A stretch of DNA of 64,000 nt, from the NCBI GenBank assembly GCA_013397075.1, contig VWZS01004484.1:930001-994000 (forward strand), written 5' to 3'. This document shows positions 61,001 to 64,000 of this stretch, in pieces. The notes under the pieces are model-generated. The model was not told where the DNA came from. It did no database searches and was given only the letters and a program-made list of their open reading frames with translations. Both the position numbers and the translations under genes were made by a program. Source of the stretch: Rhabdornis inornatus (taxonomy: Eukaryota; Chordata; Aves; Passeriformes; Rhabdornithidae). Each line of letters opens with the position of its first letter. Position 1 is the stretch's first letter.

Positions 61001-61757
61001 CAGGAAGACTAACTGGAGTTGGTTACAATGCAGTGGGGTAGAGTGATGCTTTGTGGGAGAGGTAGTAGCAGCACTGAACACACACAGTGAATGTTGGATC
61101 CTGCTTGTGAGTAGAAGCACTGTGATCAGGAGTGGGGTCCAGCTGTGTGTTTATGTCCCATAGCTCTTGCAGATGTTTCAGGGTATTAAGCATATCCTCT
61201 CATCCTGTGAGTTTTTAGGCTATTCCTGCCTCTTCTTCAGTCTGACTGAAGTTTAACTTCTCTGCAGCCTGCGACTGTGATCCTGAGGGCTCGCTGTCCC
61301 TGCAGTGCCGGGAGAACGGTCACTGTGAGTGCAAGGAGGGCTTCGTGGGGAGCCGCTGCAACCAGTGTGAGGAGAACTATTTCTACAACCGCTCGTGGCC
61401 AGGCTGCCAGGAGTGTCCAGCTTGTTACAGATTAGTGAAAGATAAGGTAAGGCTACAGACGTTGCTTTTGGTACCACTGGAGATGGTGGCACGTGTCCAC
61501 TTGTGCAGCATTCTGGCCCATGGCTGTTGGTGGTTGCTGAAAGCAGAGAGGCTCAAGGTGCTTTGCTGTGTCATAGCTGTGCTCTGTCCCTCACATGTAG
61601 GTGGCAGAGCAACGTCAAAGGCTGCAGGAGTTGGAAAATCTTATAGCAAATCTGGGTAGCAGAGAAGAAACTGTAACTGATGAAGCCTTCGAAGAACGGT
61701 TGAAGCAGGCAGAAAGAGAAGTTATGGAGTTGCTCCATGAAGCACAAAAGAGCAAAG
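3646..61757 (+). CDS. LAMC1: Laminin subunit gamma-1 (LAMC1), 18 coding exons, 3' end beyond the window
   Basis: Spliced coding sequence: 3646-4036, 47002-47306, 49296-49426, 50826-50992, 51924-52112, 54061-54178, 54278-54376, 54482-54618, 55477-55599, 55687-55876, 56065-56177, 57452-57673, 57769-57957, 59295-59540, 59828-59981, 60424-60566, 61268-61446, 61601-61757. Every intron is GT-AG and every phase joins, giving about 1,084 codons with no stop. Domain order is signal peptide, LN, LE1-5a, laminin IV, LE5b-11, then coiled coil, which is the gamma-chain short arm plus the start of the long arm. Signature strings known from vertebrate gamma-1 are present, including AMDECTDE, GVDCEKCLPFFNDRPWRRAT, NIDPNAV and CPACYRLVKDK. 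The product is a secreted basement-membrane glycoprotein. It trimerises with alpha and beta chains through the coiled coil, polymerises through LN and binds nidogen through an LE module. The start is the ATG at 3646, in strong Kozak context and directly ahead of a signal peptide. LAMC2 lacks an LN domain, and LAMC3 is ruled out by the gamma-1 strings. Confidence 0.97.
3919..4709 (+). repeat. First copy of a 791-bp false duplication (exon 1 end plus intron 1 start)
   Basis: 3919-4709 and 5008-5798 read the same throughout by eye, including non-coding intron and CR1 sequence. Translations of all frames across the pair also agree at an offset of 1,089. The copy is bounded on the right by the N at 4710, and the second copy is bounded on the left by the N at 5007. 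Boundaries falling exactly on gap characters point to unmerged overlapping contigs rather than genomic duplication. Confidence 0.88.
4710..4710. other. Assembly gap (single N) at a contig end
   Basis: The left side is intron 1 CR1 sequence ending CAGGGAGGT. The same sequence at 5798 continues as GGGACCTGATG. The right side instead reads GGATCGGTGAAAGGTTGC, which belongs to a different CR1 copy. The two sides are not true neighbours. Confidence 0.85.
4711..4780 (+). mobile_element. CR1 LINE 3' tail (separated end of the element at 3035-3575)
   Basis: GGATCGGTGAAAGGTTGCAC, TCGATGATCCTGGAGGTCTG and TTCCAACCTGAGCGATGCTG form the standard CR1 3' end. It starts exactly at a contig boundary and has no 5' part next to it. 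It complements the truncated element at 3035-3575, with perhaps a few tens of bases missing between them. Confidence 0.85.
4781..5006 (+). promoter_or_regulatory. LAMC1: Putative LAMC1 promoter/CpG-island fragment, misplaced in the assembly
   Basis: A GC- and CpG-rich stretch follows a CR1 3' tail. It has a GC-box-like GAGGCGGGGG at 4955-4964 and no clear TATA box. GC-rich, TATA-less promoters are typical of LAMC1. By contig logic it should sit between the CR1 ending at 3575 and the 5' UTR starting at 3577. Promoter activity is inferred from composition and inferred position only. Confidence 0.5.
5007..5007. other. Assembly gap (single N) before the duplicated exon 1 piece
   Basis: The left side ends in a GC-rich putative promoter fragment. 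The right side begins in mid-exon 1. The sequence expected to the right of the promoter is at 3577 onward. Confidence 0.85.
5008..5125 (+). other. LAMC1: Assembly duplicate of the 3' part of LAMC1 exon 1
   Basis: This segment repeats 3919-4036 at a constant offset of 1,089 bases and ends at the same GTAAGC donor. It starts immediately after an N at 5007, in mid-codon of the LN domain, with no acceptor site before it. It is therefore not a second exon but the left edge of the contig that continues into intron 1. Gene models should use only one of the two copies. Confidence 0.88.
5008..5798 (+). repeat. Second copy of the 791-bp false duplication
   Basis: This is the partner of 3919-4709. Unlike the first copy it continues past the shared end into the rest of a CR1 element (to about 5852) and on into intron 1, so it is the copy joined to the main scaffold. 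Confidence 0.88.
5365..5852 (+). mobile_element. CR1 LINE 3' region near the start of intron 1
   Basis: From about ACATCTGGAATGCTGTGCCC to the tail CCTTCCAACCTGCCCCATTC TGTGATTCTG, with recognisable CR1 phrases including CTGGGCTCCTCAGGAGAAGA and CACCTGAGCATGACAAAGAA. The first 434 bp are repeated at 4276-4709 as part of the false duplication. Confidence 0.85.
6296..6513 (+). mobile_element. CR1 LINE 3' fragment
   Basis: AGAAAGAAATTCTTCCCTGT, AGTGTCCAAGGCCAGCTTGG and the tail CCATTCTATGATTCTGTG are CR1 3'-end landmarks. About 220 bp, 5'-truncated. It meets a minus-strand CR1 fragment at 6514. Confidence 0.85.
6514..6575 (-). mobile_element. CR1 LINE 3'-end fragment, tail-to-tail with the preceding one
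   Basis: AAAAGCCCTTTAAGATCAAG and TAACCCAGCACAGCCAAGCT match the reverse-complement CR1 3' end also seen at 62720. About 60 bp remain. Confidence 0.6.
16937..18385 (+). mobile_element. Solo LTR, ERVL-type passerine endogenous retrovirus (copy 1)
   Basis: It starts TGTTGTTGTGGTTTGACACT and ends TTTTAAACTAACA, the TG...CA form of an LTR. It shares long stretches in the same order with 43985-45386: GACACTGGCCAAAAACCAGG, GGGCTCAATGATAAGGATTA, the TCTCTATC and GGAAGCAAGGGC blocks, and the closing CCCACCAAAAAACCCC. Flanking bases TGAAC (left) and TGAAT (right) are a likely 5-bp target-site duplication with one difference. No gag, pol or env follows, so it is a solo LTR. It has few CpGs compared with copy 2, suggesting greater age. 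Confidence 0.78.
18386..19272 (+). other. LAMC1: LAMC1 intron 1 segment without recognised features
   Basis: AT-rich intron DNA between the first LTR and a CR1 fragment. I see nothing beyond short chance frames. Confidence 0.6.
19273..19531 (+). mobile_element. CR1 LINE 3' fragment
   Basis: GGGCCTGTAGTGATAGGACA, GATTCAGACTAGGTATCAGG, GGTTACCCAGAGAGGTGGTG and the tail CTTCCAACCCAAACCATTCT are classic CR1 3' landmarks. About 260 bp, plus orientation. Confidence 0.88.
20146..20347 (+). mobile_element. CR1 LINE 3' fragment
   Basis: It runs from GAAGAAATTCCTCCCTGTGA through GCTGCCCAGAGAAGCTGTGG and TTGCCCATGGCAG to the CAACTCAAACAATTCTGGTA tail. About 200 bp, plus orientation. Confidence 0.85.
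27822..27990 (-). mobile_element. Old, diverged CR1 LINE fragment
   Basis: TAGAAGAGGTGAGTTTAGAA, GGATTTCTAATCCAGACTTC, TGTTTGGAGCAGGATCAATG and AGGTTACCCAGGGATTTGTC loosely follow the reverse complement of the CR1 3' region (the block around 'CTGCTCAAAGCAGGGTCAA'). The similarity is weak, so the call is tentative. Confidence 0.4.
31232..31267. repeat. Small inverted repeat (10-bp perfect arms)
   Basis: GAGACTGTAT, a six-base spacer, then ATACAGTCTC, flanked by TTTTGA on the left and AAAA on the right, which can extend the stem across a two-base bulge. It has no known role. Confidence 0.7.
34756..34835. repeat. Perfect 34-bp inverted repeat (long hairpin)
   Basis: The left arm at 34756-34789 (starting TGTCTTACATAG, ending GCTCTTCT) is the exact reverse complement of 34802-34835. 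The 12-base spacer GCTTGAAGAAGT can pair further (one G-T plus three Watson-Crick pairs), leaving a GAAG tetraloop. A transcript could form a 38-pair stem. The flanks do not pair. It lies within LAMC1 intron 1 on the sense strand, so it would be in the primary transcript. Confidence 0.93.
43985..45386 (+). mobile_element. Solo LTR, ERVL-type passerine endogenous retrovirus (copy 2)
   Basis: It begins TGTTGTGATTGACACTGGCC and ends GCCAAACTAACA. It is a relative of 16937-18385 in the same orientation. Bases just outside, TTGGG on the left and CTGGG three bases past the CA on the right, suggest a target-site duplication with slightly altered ends. No internal retroviral genes are attached. The segment 44880-45190 is strongly CpG-rich, unlike copy 1, which suggests a younger insertion. 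Confidence 0.78.
45387..47001 (+). other. LAMC1: LAMC1 intron 1, 3' end
   Basis: It contains a poly-T run (about 45829-45846) and ends in the polypyrimidine tract and CAG acceptor before exon 2. An open frame covering 46734-47333 is exon 2 plus intron read-through. Nothing else is recognised. Confidence 0.7.
47002..47306 (+). CDS. LAMC1: LAMC1 exon 2: core of LN domain
   Basis: Starts after acceptor CCCCCACAG and ends before donor GTATGT. Codons 131-232, completing the split Gly codon from exon 1. It encodes the conserved LN core, with strings such as KAFDITYVRLKFHTSRPE and TGGNVAFSTLEGRPSAYNF that are essentially invariant in vertebrate gamma-1. The LN domain drives laminin network polymerisation. 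The open frame extends both ways into intron sequence, but the splice sites define the exon. Confidence 0.96.
47307..49295 (+). other. LAMC1: LAMC1 intron 2
   Basis: About 2.0 kb with GT-AG ends. I see no repeats or genes that I recognise. Confidence 0.8.
49296..49426 (+). CDS. LAMC1: LAMC1 exon 3: end of LN domain
   Basis: Acceptor TGCTCCAG, donor GTGAGT. It begins EWVTATDIRVTLNRLNTFGD and ends SYYYAISDFAVGGR (codons 233-276, phase 2). This is the C-terminal strand region of the LN domain, which leads directly into the first LE module in exon 4. No recognisable alteration. Confidence 0.96.
49427..50825 (+). other. LAMC1: LAMC1 intron 3
   Basis: About 1.4 kb with GT-AG ends. It holds one minus-strand CR1 fragment (50307-50680) close to exon 4 and nothing else recognised. 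Confidence 0.8.
50307..50680 (-). mobile_element. CR1 LINE 3' region in intron 3
   Basis: It starts TTCATAGAATGGTTTGGTTT and continues GTGGGCAGGGACACCTTCCG, AGGTTGCTCCAAGCCCTGTC, GGATGGGGCAGCCACACCTT and CTTCTCCAGGCTGAATGACA, the reverse complement of the CR1 3' region. It ends about 145 bp before exon 4. Confidence 0.9.
50826..50992 (+). CDS. LAMC1: LAMC1 exon 4: LE module 1
   Basis: Acceptor GAACCAG, donor GTACGT. Codons 276-331. A complete EGF-like LE module with eight cysteines at about residues 277, 279, 286, 296, 298, 307, 310 and 330, plus the gamma-1 string GVDCEKCLPFFNDRPWRRAT. One base of the next Pro codon remains at the 3' end. Confidence 0.96.
50993..51923 (+). other. LAMC1: LAMC1 intron 4
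   Basis: About 0.9 kb with GT-AG ends. No recognised element. Confidence 0.8.
51924..52112 (+). CDS. LAMC1: LAMC1 exon 5: LE module 2 and start of LE3
   Basis: Acceptor TCTTTGCAG, donor GTGAGC. It encodes CDCNGRSQECYFDPELYR, then a cysteine-rich stretch ending LPCSCNPVG (codons 332-394). The exon is much richer in GC than its neighbours, with third positions mostly G or C. The middle of LE2 (about HCTACAGNTAGPRCERC) is less like mammalian gamma-1 than the other modules. All LE2 cysteines are present. Confidence 0.95.
52113..54060 (+). other. LAMC1: LAMC1 intron 5
   Basis: About 1.9 kb with GT-AG ends. It carries a 108-codon open frame on the minus strand (53078-53404) that I do not recognise, discussed separately. 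No named repeat. Confidence 0.75.
53078..53404 (-). other. Unrecognised 108-codon open frame inside LAMC1 intron 5, antisense
   Basis: It runs from an ATG (53404) to a TAA and encodes a fairly balanced, protein-like composition, for example ADYSKVKSYKMIRLDGTEEL and AVSLRIIYEKRVLDKKYQ. I do not recognise a family. No promoter, splice sites or poly-A tail are evident. It could be a chance frame, a retrocopy fragment or part of an unclassified transposon. Confidence 0.2.
54061..54178 (+). CDS. LAMC1: LAMC1 exon 6: LE module 3
   Basis: Acceptor GTCCCCACAG, donor GTAGGA. It encodes SLSTQCDSYGQCSCKPGVMG and DKCDRCQPGFHSLSEAGC (codons 395-433, phase 2), close to mammalian gamma-1. The following intron is only 99 bp. 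Confidence 0.96.
54278..54376 (+). CDS. LAMC1: LAMC1 exon 7: first part of LE module 4
   Basis: Acceptor TTCTCCCAG, donor GTGAGT. Ninety-nine bases encode PCSCNAAGSTGECNVETGRC followed by ACKDNVEGFHCE (codons 434-466). The first loop, CNAAGSTGEC, is similar in length to the mammalian equivalent but differs in sequence. LE4 is completed in exon 8. Confidence 0.95.
54482..54618 (+). CDS. LAMC1: LAMC1 exon 8: end of LE4, LE5a, start of laminin IV domain
   Basis: Acceptor AATCTTCAG, donor GTAAAA. It encodes CKPGFFHLDSSNPRGCTPCF, then CFGHSSVCTSAVGYSVYSIT (codons 467-512). LE5 is interrupted by the L4 globule, as in other laminins with a type A domain IV. The donor lacks the usual G at +5 (GTAAAA), so it is a slightly weak site. 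Confidence 0.95.
54619..55476 (+). other. LAMC1: LAMC1 intron 8
   Basis: About 0.86 kb with GT-AG ends. No recognised element. Confidence 0.8.
55477..55599 (+). CDS. LAMC1: LAMC1 exon 9: laminin IV domain, part 1
   Basis: Acceptor GATTCTTCAG, donor GTAGGT. It encodes EDEWRAEQRDGSEVLLQWSA followed by a stretch ending TYFPMYFVAP (codons 513-553). It matches the N-terminal part of the gamma-1 L4 domain and has no cysteine, as expected for L4. Confidence 0.95.
55687..55876 (+). CDS. LAMC1: LAMC1 exon 10: laminin IV domain, part 2
   Basis: Acceptor CCCTTTCAG, donor GTACAG. It encodes KFLGNQVLSYGQNLTFSFRV and DRRDTRLSAEDLVLEGAGLR (codons 554-616). An N-glycosylation sequon lies at about N567 (NLT). 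It is highly conserved with mammalian gamma-1. Introns 9 and 10 are short (87 and 188 bp). Confidence 0.96.
56065..56177 (+). CDS. LAMC1: LAMC1 exon 11: laminin IV domain, part 3
   Basis: Acceptor TCTCTCCAG, donor GTAAGT. It encodes LHEAADYPWRPALTAFEFQK and LLHNLTSIKIRGTYSER (codons 617-654), with a sequon at about N641. The joining Ser codon is completed in exon 12. Confidence 0.96.
56178..57451 (+). other. LAMC1: LAMC1 intron 11
   Basis: About 1.3 kb with GT-AG ends. A 194-codon open frame lies on the minus strand (56692-57276). It shows no family motif and is probably chance. Confidence 0.75.
57452..57673 (+). CDS. LAMC1: LAMC1 exon 12: end of laminin IV, LE5b and start of LE6
   Basis: Acceptor TGCTTTCTAG, donor GTAAGA. 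It encodes AGHLDDVTITSAHPGPGVPV, the LE half containing CSCPVGYEGQFCERCTSGYR, and PCACNGHSETCDPETG (codons 655-728). It closes the L4 globule and resumes the rod of LE modules. Intron 12 is only 95 bp. Confidence 0.96.
57769..57957 (+). CDS. LAMC1: LAMC1 exon 13: LE6 and start of LE7
   Basis: Acceptor CTATTGCAG, donor GTGTGT. It encodes CNCRDNTAGTHCEKCSDGYY, then DCQPCPCPGASSCAIVP and a segment ending CQAGTTG (codons 729-791). All module cysteines are present. Splicing to exon 14 restores the Gly codon and continues KRCELCDD. Confidence 0.96.
57958..59294 (+). other. LAMC1: LAMC1 intron 13
   Basis: About 1.3 kb with GT-AG ends. The open frame reaching exon 14 from 59114 is intron read-through. 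No recognised repeat. Confidence 0.8.
59295..59540 (+). CDS. LAMC1: LAMC1 exon 14: LE7 end and LE8, nidogen-binding module
   Basis: Acceptor TGTGTCCCAG, donor GTCAGA. It is the longest exon after 1 and 2 (codons 792-873). It encodes KRCELCDDAYFGDPLGRNG, CRLCQCNNNIDPNAVGNC and CLKCIYNTAGFYCDRCKDGF. The heptapeptide NIDPNAV at 59390-59410 (residues 824-830) is the loop known to bind nidogen in gamma-1; its Asp, Asn and Val contacts are intact. This module is what links laminin to the collagen IV network through nidogen. Confidence 0.97.
59828..59981 (+). CDS. LAMC1: LAMC1 exon 15: LE module 9
   Basis: Acceptor CTTTTTGCAG, donor GTGAGA. It encodes CHCNPYGTVNQQTICNQVTG, CECLSHVTGRDCSACEPGFF and NLQSGRGCER (codons 874-924, phase 2). 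It has the eight cysteines of an LE module, and the next module starts with the first residue of exon 16. Confidence 0.96.
59982..60423 (+). other. LAMC1: LAMC1 intron 15
   Basis: About 0.44 kb with GT-AG ends. Nothing recognised. Confidence 0.8.
60424..60566 (+). CDS. LAMC1: LAMC1 exon 16: LE module 10
   Basis: Acceptor CTCCCCCAG, donor GTAAGT. It encodes CNCHALGSTSGQCDIRTGQC, ECQPGVTGQHCDRCESNHFG and FGSEGCK (codons 925-972). It is close to mammalian gamma-1 throughout. Confidence 0.96.
60567..61267 (+). other. LAMC1: LAMC1 intron 16
   Basis: About 0.7 kb with GT-AG ends. Nothing recognised. Confidence 0.8.
61268..61446 (+). CDS. LAMC1: LAMC1 exon 17: LE module 11 and start of the coiled coil
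   Basis: Acceptor TTCTCTGCAG, donor GTAAGG. It encodes CDCDPEGSLSLQCRENGHCE, CNQCEENYFYNRSWPGCQEC and PACYRLVKDK (codons 973-1032, phase 0). The CPAC cysteines lie at the junction of the short arms, where gamma-1 is disulphide-linked to the alpha and beta chains. The exon therefore ends the LE rod and begins domain II. Confidence 0.96.
61601..61757 (+). CDS. LAMC1: LAMC1 exon 18: start of coiled-coil long arm
   Basis: Acceptor TCACATGTAG, donor GTGAGT. It encodes VAEQRQRLQELENLIANLGS and a heptad-like, Glu/Lys-rich stretch with DEAFEERLKQAEREVMELLH (codons 1033-1084 plus one base). This is the N-terminal part of the alpha-helical long arm that trimerises with alpha and beta chains. The remaining exons, about one third of the protein, are beyond the right edge. 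Confidence 0.95.
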
Positions 61758-64000
61758 GTGAGTTGACCTGATCAGACATGGACCATCTAAATTAGTTCTT
61801 TGCCTGATGTTCCTCTTCCCTTTGGAAACAGCATGTTTTATTTCAAGCCAGTGCTGTGCTCCAGGATTGACAGCAATTTCAGGCAGTGCTAAGTCACTAA
61901 ATGTTATTATCAAAACAGCAGTGGCTATGCTTTTATCCATGCTGTTCTACCAGCAGTCTTTGTTGTACATGGAAGTAAGATTTGCCTCTAGCTCTGTATG
62001 GATGGAAGCGTTTTAGGTGTTACCTTCTTCTCTCGGTGCAGAGGAGGGTTTTATTTGTTAAACAAGCAGAAAACTTTCCAGTATGCTTACTATGCTTTAA
62101 ATTTGCTCAAACATCTTGGGATCAAGTAGTTCTTGTTGGGATATCATCAGCGATCAGAATGAAGGCTTCAAAATCCTGATGGCAAAATTAATTGTCCCAC
62201 CATAAAGTGTAGAATATTCTGAAGAGTGCTGTTCTTCCTGTTAAGCTCTGTTTCAAATTGGTTGTTGTGTTGTCACTGCTACCATGGGATGTCTGCGAGC
62301 AGGATGTTTGTCATGGCTGTGACAATGGTTTGTCCTCAGGGTCTCTTTAATGTATAAGATGATATGTGTTTTGGAAAAGAGAACCCTGAAGAAGGCTATT
62401 GACTTTGCAGTAAAAGATGTTCCCCTGGGAGCTGGTTCAGTGATTTCAGACCACTTTGGGAAAATTTGTCCCCTTTGTGTGAAGCTGGGAAAAAGCTAAC
62501 ACGCATCTAATGCTGGCATTTGCGTGGGAAGATTCCTGCCAGTGAGAATGGTCGTTTAAGCTTTTCTCAGCTTCAGCTGAGATAGGTTTATACTGCCTGC
62601 TTGGCATCCATGCCTAGATAATAGTCCCACAAAAGGGGGGAGCAGGGTGGGGATTGGAGAAAGATGAGAGAATGGATTTGTTTTTGTGGTGGAATTTTTG
62701 ATCTCTTTCTCTGTCTTGGAATCATAGAATCATTTAATTTGGAAAAACCCTTAAGATAAGTCCAGCTGTTCCTTGCCCCCCAGCACTGCCAAGGTCACCA
62801 GTAACCCATGTTCCCAAATGCCACATCCACCCAGCTTTTAGATCCTTCCAGGGATGGTGATTCCACCATTTCCTTGGGCAGCTGTACCAGGGCTGGACAG
62901 CCCTTTAAGTGGAGACATTTTTCCTGCTATACAACCAAAACCTCCCTAGGCACAGCTTGAAGCTGTTTCGTCTCATCCTGTCCCTGTTCCTTTGGAGCAG
63001 AACCCAAGCCCCCCCCTGGGTGCCCCCTCCTGTCAGGGAGTCGTGAATAGCAAGAAGGTCCCCCCTGAGCCTCCTTTTTTCCAGGCTCAACCCCTCCCAG
63101 CTCCTTCAGCTGCTCCTCGTGAGACTTGTGCTCCAGACCCTTCCCCAGCTCCAGGTTCTTCTCTTACTAAGAGGGCAAGATAAATGCAACAAAAACTACC
63201 CTTGCAAAAATCTGTGCACATCTTTAGAAGTTATTTCCGTTTTTCTATGGTAGTATGTTTTTGAAATGTGTCGAATGCTCATATTCAATACTTAAGATGT
63301 GCTGCAAGGTCAAGGTATTTGACCAATCTTAATATTGGATTTCTGTGGGTTTCTGCTTGCGCTTTAATTCTTGGTAATGCTCTCAGCTTTTCAAAAGTAA
63401 CTGCCAGGCACATGCTTGTGCTGTGATGTTTCCATTATTAAGATGCTGTTGTGGGGAGTTATCTGATGGTCCAAAAATTTGGTGAAGTTTGGGTGCCTTA
63501 TAAGCCCTACGTATGTGAGAACCAAGGCACTATCGTGCCAGCTTTTGTTAGCCCTTTGGTTTGGGGAGAGTTTGGAGTGGGTTTGCTGTTCCACACAGCT
63601 CCTAGCTGCTCCACATGGAGCTCCTTATGTCTTTCTTCAGAGTAGCCATTGTTGCCCTGAGTGTGGAAAAATGTACATCTGCACTGTTCCTTCGTCTCTG
63701 CTTAATTTCTAGGCGATAAGCTAAAAAGAATTCACAAAACAGACATTTCATGCCTATTGAGGAGCCGCTTTGTTGTCATTTTAAGTCAATGAGAGAAGTA
63801 AAACATGATTCTGAACACAAACTCTCCCATCAGCGTCAGTTCCAACACCCAGCAGGATTGTCTTATTAGCAGTTGATGGCTTTTTATTTCTCCTGTTTGG
63901 TGCACATTCTGATTGTGACTTTGATCTCAAGCTAAGTGACTTGTGAAATGGCTTTGCCTGGTTGCCTCTCAGTAGGGGATTAACCTATGAACACGGTACC
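61758..64000 (+). other. LAMC1: LAMC1 intron 18 (incomplete)
   Basis: It begins with the GTGAGT donor and runs to the window edge without a recognisable next exon. It contains one minus-strand CR1 element (62720-63155). The following coiled-coil exon must lie to the right. Confidence 0.75.
62720..63155 (-). mobile_element. CR1 LINE 3' region in intron 18
   Basis: It starts AATCATAGAATCATTTAATT and continues CCAGCACTGCCAAGGTCACC, CCACCATTTCCTTGGGCAGC, TTTGGAGCAGAACCCAAGCC and CCAGCTCCTTCAGCTGCTCC, the reverse complement of a CR1 3' region. About 435 bp, 5'-truncated. Confidence 0.9.

Noticed and set aside
3646..61757. Assignment to LAMC3 or LAMC2 instead of LAMC1
   Set aside because: An LN domain excludes LAMC2. 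The near-identity of exons 2, 3, 10, 14 and 17 to gamma-1, and the NIDPNAV motif, favour LAMC1.

Overview
This window comes from a draft assembly of a bird genome, most likely a passerine. The evidence is eight or more 3' fragments of CR1 LINEs in both orientations, two solo ERVL-type LTRs of a kind common in passerines, and one gene whose spliced protein closely matches vertebrate laminin subunit gamma-1. No prokaryotic features are present. The only gene I can support is LAMC1 on the + strand. Eighteen coding exons, all with canonical GT-AG introns and compatible phases, run from the initiator ATG at 3646 to 61757, and the gene continues beyond the right edge.

Layout. Positions 1-3575 are upstream DNA, with a probable antisense retroviral LTR (about 479-924) and two CR1 fragments. 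Positions 3576-5798 are the LAMC1 first-exon region, and this part of the assembly is wrong. Single Ns at 3576, 4710 and 5007 join contigs in the wrong order, and a 791-bp piece of exon 1 plus intron 1 (3919-4709) is repeated at 5008-5798. The likely true order is [..3575] - [4711-5006: CR1 tail plus GC-rich promoter fragment] - [3577-4709 merged with 5008 onward]. Intron 1 (5126-47001) is about 41.9 kb. It holds CR1 fragments, two ERVL-type LTRs in the same orientation, and a near-perfect 38-bp hairpin. Exons 2-18 follow in the last 17 kb.

Protein. The exons encode, in order: a Trp-rich signal peptide, the LN polymerisation domain (exons 1-3), LE modules 1-5a (exons 4-8), the laminin IV (L4) domain (exons 8-12), LE modules 5b-11 (exons 12-17) including the nidogen-binding NIDPNAV loop (exon 14), and the first part of the coiled-coil long arm (exons 17-18). 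About 1,084 codons are present. Mammalian gamma-1 is about 1,609 residues, so the rest of the long arm lies outside the window. Laminin gamma-1 is secreted and assembles with alpha and beta chains into basement-membrane laminin.

The most notable observations are the scrambled, falsely duplicated first exon, the 34-bp perfect inverted repeat at 34756-34835, and a 15-bp in-frame tandem duplication in the signal peptide. I did not find a new multi-gene system.
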